From: Desulfobulbaceae bacterium UBA5611
GTDB lineage: Bacteria; Desulfobacterota; Desulfobulbia; Desulfobulbales; Desulfocapsaceae
Length of the DNA: 25,287 nucleotides
Assembly: GCA_002424635.1 (NCBI GenBank)
Contig: DIKT01000060.1
Span: 24,647-49,933 of the forward strand
Direction of reading: 5' to 3'
Shown here: positions 23,990-25,287 of the stretch, piece after piece
Position numbering within the stretch: position 1 is the stretch's first letter
How the letters are laid out: the number at the start of each line of letters is the position of its first letter
The notes under the pieces: generated by a model
Database searches by the model: none
What the model was told of the DNA's origin: nothing
Seen by the model: the letters and a program-made list of their open reading frames with translations, nothing else
Program-made: the position numbers and the translations under genes

Positions 23990-25287
23990 ATGTCACGAAA
24001 AATGGTCACCATCGACGGCAACCAGGCCTGTACTCATGTTGCCTATGCCACCAGCGAAATCATCACTATCTATCCGATAACCCCATCCACCCCGATGGCT
24101 GCTGAAGCAGATACCAAGTCAGCAGCTCTACAGGAGAATATCTGGAATTCCGTGCCGGTTGTCACCCAGATGCAGTCTGAGGCCGGTGTCGCCGGTTCCC
24201 TGCATGGCTCGCTTGCCACTGGTTCACTGTGTACCACCTTTACCGCCTCGCAGGGACTGTTGCTGATGATCCCTAATATGTACAAGATCGCCGGTGAACT
24301 CACCCCTACCGTTTTTCATGTGACTGCCCGCTCCATCGCCTGCCAGGGCCTGTCCATATTCGGGGACCATGGTGATATCAATGCCATCCGTCAGACCGGC
24401 TGGGGGCTGCTGGCCTCCAAAAATGTGCAGGAATGTATGGATATGGCCCTGATTGTGACCCAGGCCTCTCTGGCCTCACGGATTCCTTTTGTTCATTTTT
24501 TTGATGGCTTCCGCACCTCACATGAGATCCAGAAGATCGAAGAACTGACCCGCGAAGATATGATTGCCATGATTGATGAAGAGATGGTGGTGGCCCATCG
24601 CGAGCGCGCTCTCACCCCTGATCGGCCCACCATCCGTGGTACGGCTCAGAATCCCGATGTTTATTTTACCGGCCGTGAGACCGTCAATAAATTTTATAAC
24701 GCCCTGCCCGGAATCGTTCAGGACACGATGGACAAATTCGCCACCATCACCGGTCGTCAGTATCATCTTTTTGATTATTATGGCGATCCTGATGCCGAGG
24801 ATGTCATCGTCATGATGGCTTCAGGCTGTGAGACGGCAGCGGCCACCATTGATTACCTTATGGCTCAGGACAAAAGAGTCGGCATGGTCATTGTCCGTCT
24901 GTATCGGCCTTTTGACTGCAAGGCCATGGTCAACGCTCTGCCGCCGACGGTGGAACGGATCACCGTCCTCGATCGCACCAAGGAGCCCGGAGCTGCCGGC
25001 GAGCCCCTTTATCTTGACGTCCGTGCCGCCATTGGCGAGGCCATCGAGAGCAATATCGCCGCTTACCAGCCCTTGATCCTCTCCGGCCGCTATGGTCTTG
25101 GTTCGGCTGAATTTACCCCTACCATGGTCAAGGCCGTTTTTGAAAATATGGCCTCAATGGCTCCCAAGAATCATTTTTGTGTAGGGCCCAATGATGATGT
25201 TACCGGCTCCAGCCTCAGCTATGACAAAAACTTCAGCATTGAAGGCAAGGATGTTATCAGGGCGATGTTCTATGGTCTTGGCGCTGA
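23990..25287 (+). CDS. por: Pyruvate:ferredoxin (flavodoxin) oxidoreductase, 5' part
   Basis: Oxidatively decarboxylates pyruvate with CoA to acetyl-CoA, CO2 and reduced ferredoxin. The gene runs off the window after 432 codons of an expected 1170-1200. The visible part is the first domain and part of the second. Key pyruvate/TPP residues match the Desulfovibrio africanus enzyme even in number: Thr31 in YPITPSTPM, Glu64 in MQSEAG, and Arg114 in HVTARSIACQG. The C-terminal iron-sulfur clusters and TPP-binding block lie outside, so the single-chain form is inferred from the unbroken frame through the junction near residue 260. AAAGGAG (23974-23980) is 9 bases before the ATG. CBS and por probably share a transcript. 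Confidence 0.96.
   Translation, partial: MSRKMVTIDGNQACTHVAYATSEIITIYPITPSTPMAAEADTKSAALQENIWNSVPVVTQMQSEAGVAGSLHGSLATGSLCTTFTASQGLLLMIPNMYKIAGELTPTVFHVTARSIACQGLSIFGDHGDINAIRQTGWGLLASKNVQECMDMALIVTQASLASRIPFVHFFDGFRTSHEIQKIEELTREDMIAMIDEEMVVAHRERALTPDRPTIRGTAQNPDVYFTGRETVNKFYNALPGIVQDTMDKFATITGRQYHLFDYYGDPDAEDVIVMMASGCETAAATIDYLMAQDKRVGMVIVRLYRPFDCKAMVNALPPTVERITVLDRTKEPGAAGEPLYLDVRAAIGEAIESNIAAYQPLILSGRYGLGSAEFTPTMVKAVFENMASMAPKNHFCVGPNDDVTGSSLSYDKNFSIEGKDVIRAMFYGLGA

Noticed and set aside
1..25287. CRISPR array, complete insertion sequence, prophage or known defence operon
   Set aside because: No regularly spaced repeats, no transposase or integrase frame, and no phage structural genes. 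The lone HNH and HerA-type genes lack the partners that would define a defence system.

Overview
The window reads as an ordinary chromosomal segment of an anaerobic Deltaproteobacterium (Desulfobacterota), most likely a Desulfobulbales/Desulfocapsaceae-type sulfur-cycle bacterium. That placement is an inference from gene content: a single-chain pyruvate:ferredoxin oxidoreductase, a B12-dependent (class II) ribonucleotide reductase, a DcrH-like chemoreceptor ending in a bacteriohemerythrin domain, a fused PabB-PabC protein, and a Fis-type response-regulator tail. No marker gene fixes the genus.

Layout. 1-3.2 kb, plus strand: tail of an NtrC/NtrX-type regulator, hemB with a strong terminator, then a two-RCK potassium channel. 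3.2-6.7 kb: a structured repeat region, then on the minus strand nrdJ, a SEC-C zinc-motif protein and a VanZ-like membrane protein in one apparent operon. 6.7-10.3 kb is the gene-poor, accessory-looking part: a YjgR/DUF853-type HerA ATPase, an easily missed 42-residue membrane protein, an unrecognised ~99-residue protein, about 1.5 kb of non-coding DNA with several hairpins, and tRNA-Arg(CCG). 10.4-14.3 kb, minus strand: uvrD/pcrA, folC and an HNH endonuclease, tightly packed (uvrD stop and folC start overlap). 14.3-18.7 kb: a conserved hypothetical gene behind a consensus sigma-70 promoter, a GGDEF diguanylate cyclase (minus), then nagZ, a double TM2-domain protein, a DUF493/YbeD protein and a hypothetical gene (plus). 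18.8-23.0 kb, minus strand: pabBC followed by the chemoreceptor. 23.2 kb to the end, plus strand: a CBS-domain protein and the first 432 codons of pyruvate:ferredoxin oxidoreductase.

The genes mostly serve core metabolism (tetrapyrrole, folate and deoxynucleotide synthesis, wall recycling, pyruvate oxidation) plus oxygen/redox sensing and c-di-GMP signalling. I see no CRISPR array, prophage, complete insertion sequence or recognisable defence operon. The most interesting signals are: a 151-bp palindrome-ended element whose right arm supplies the stop codon of the VanZ-like gene and whose arms pair through G-U wobbles on only one strand; a chemoreceptor with a zinc-binding CZB-type motif outside the membrane and a di-iron hemerythrin inside; a 31-bp-spaced repeat pair around the nrdJ promoter; and the small membrane protein beside the HerA ATPase. 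None of these amounts to a proven new system.
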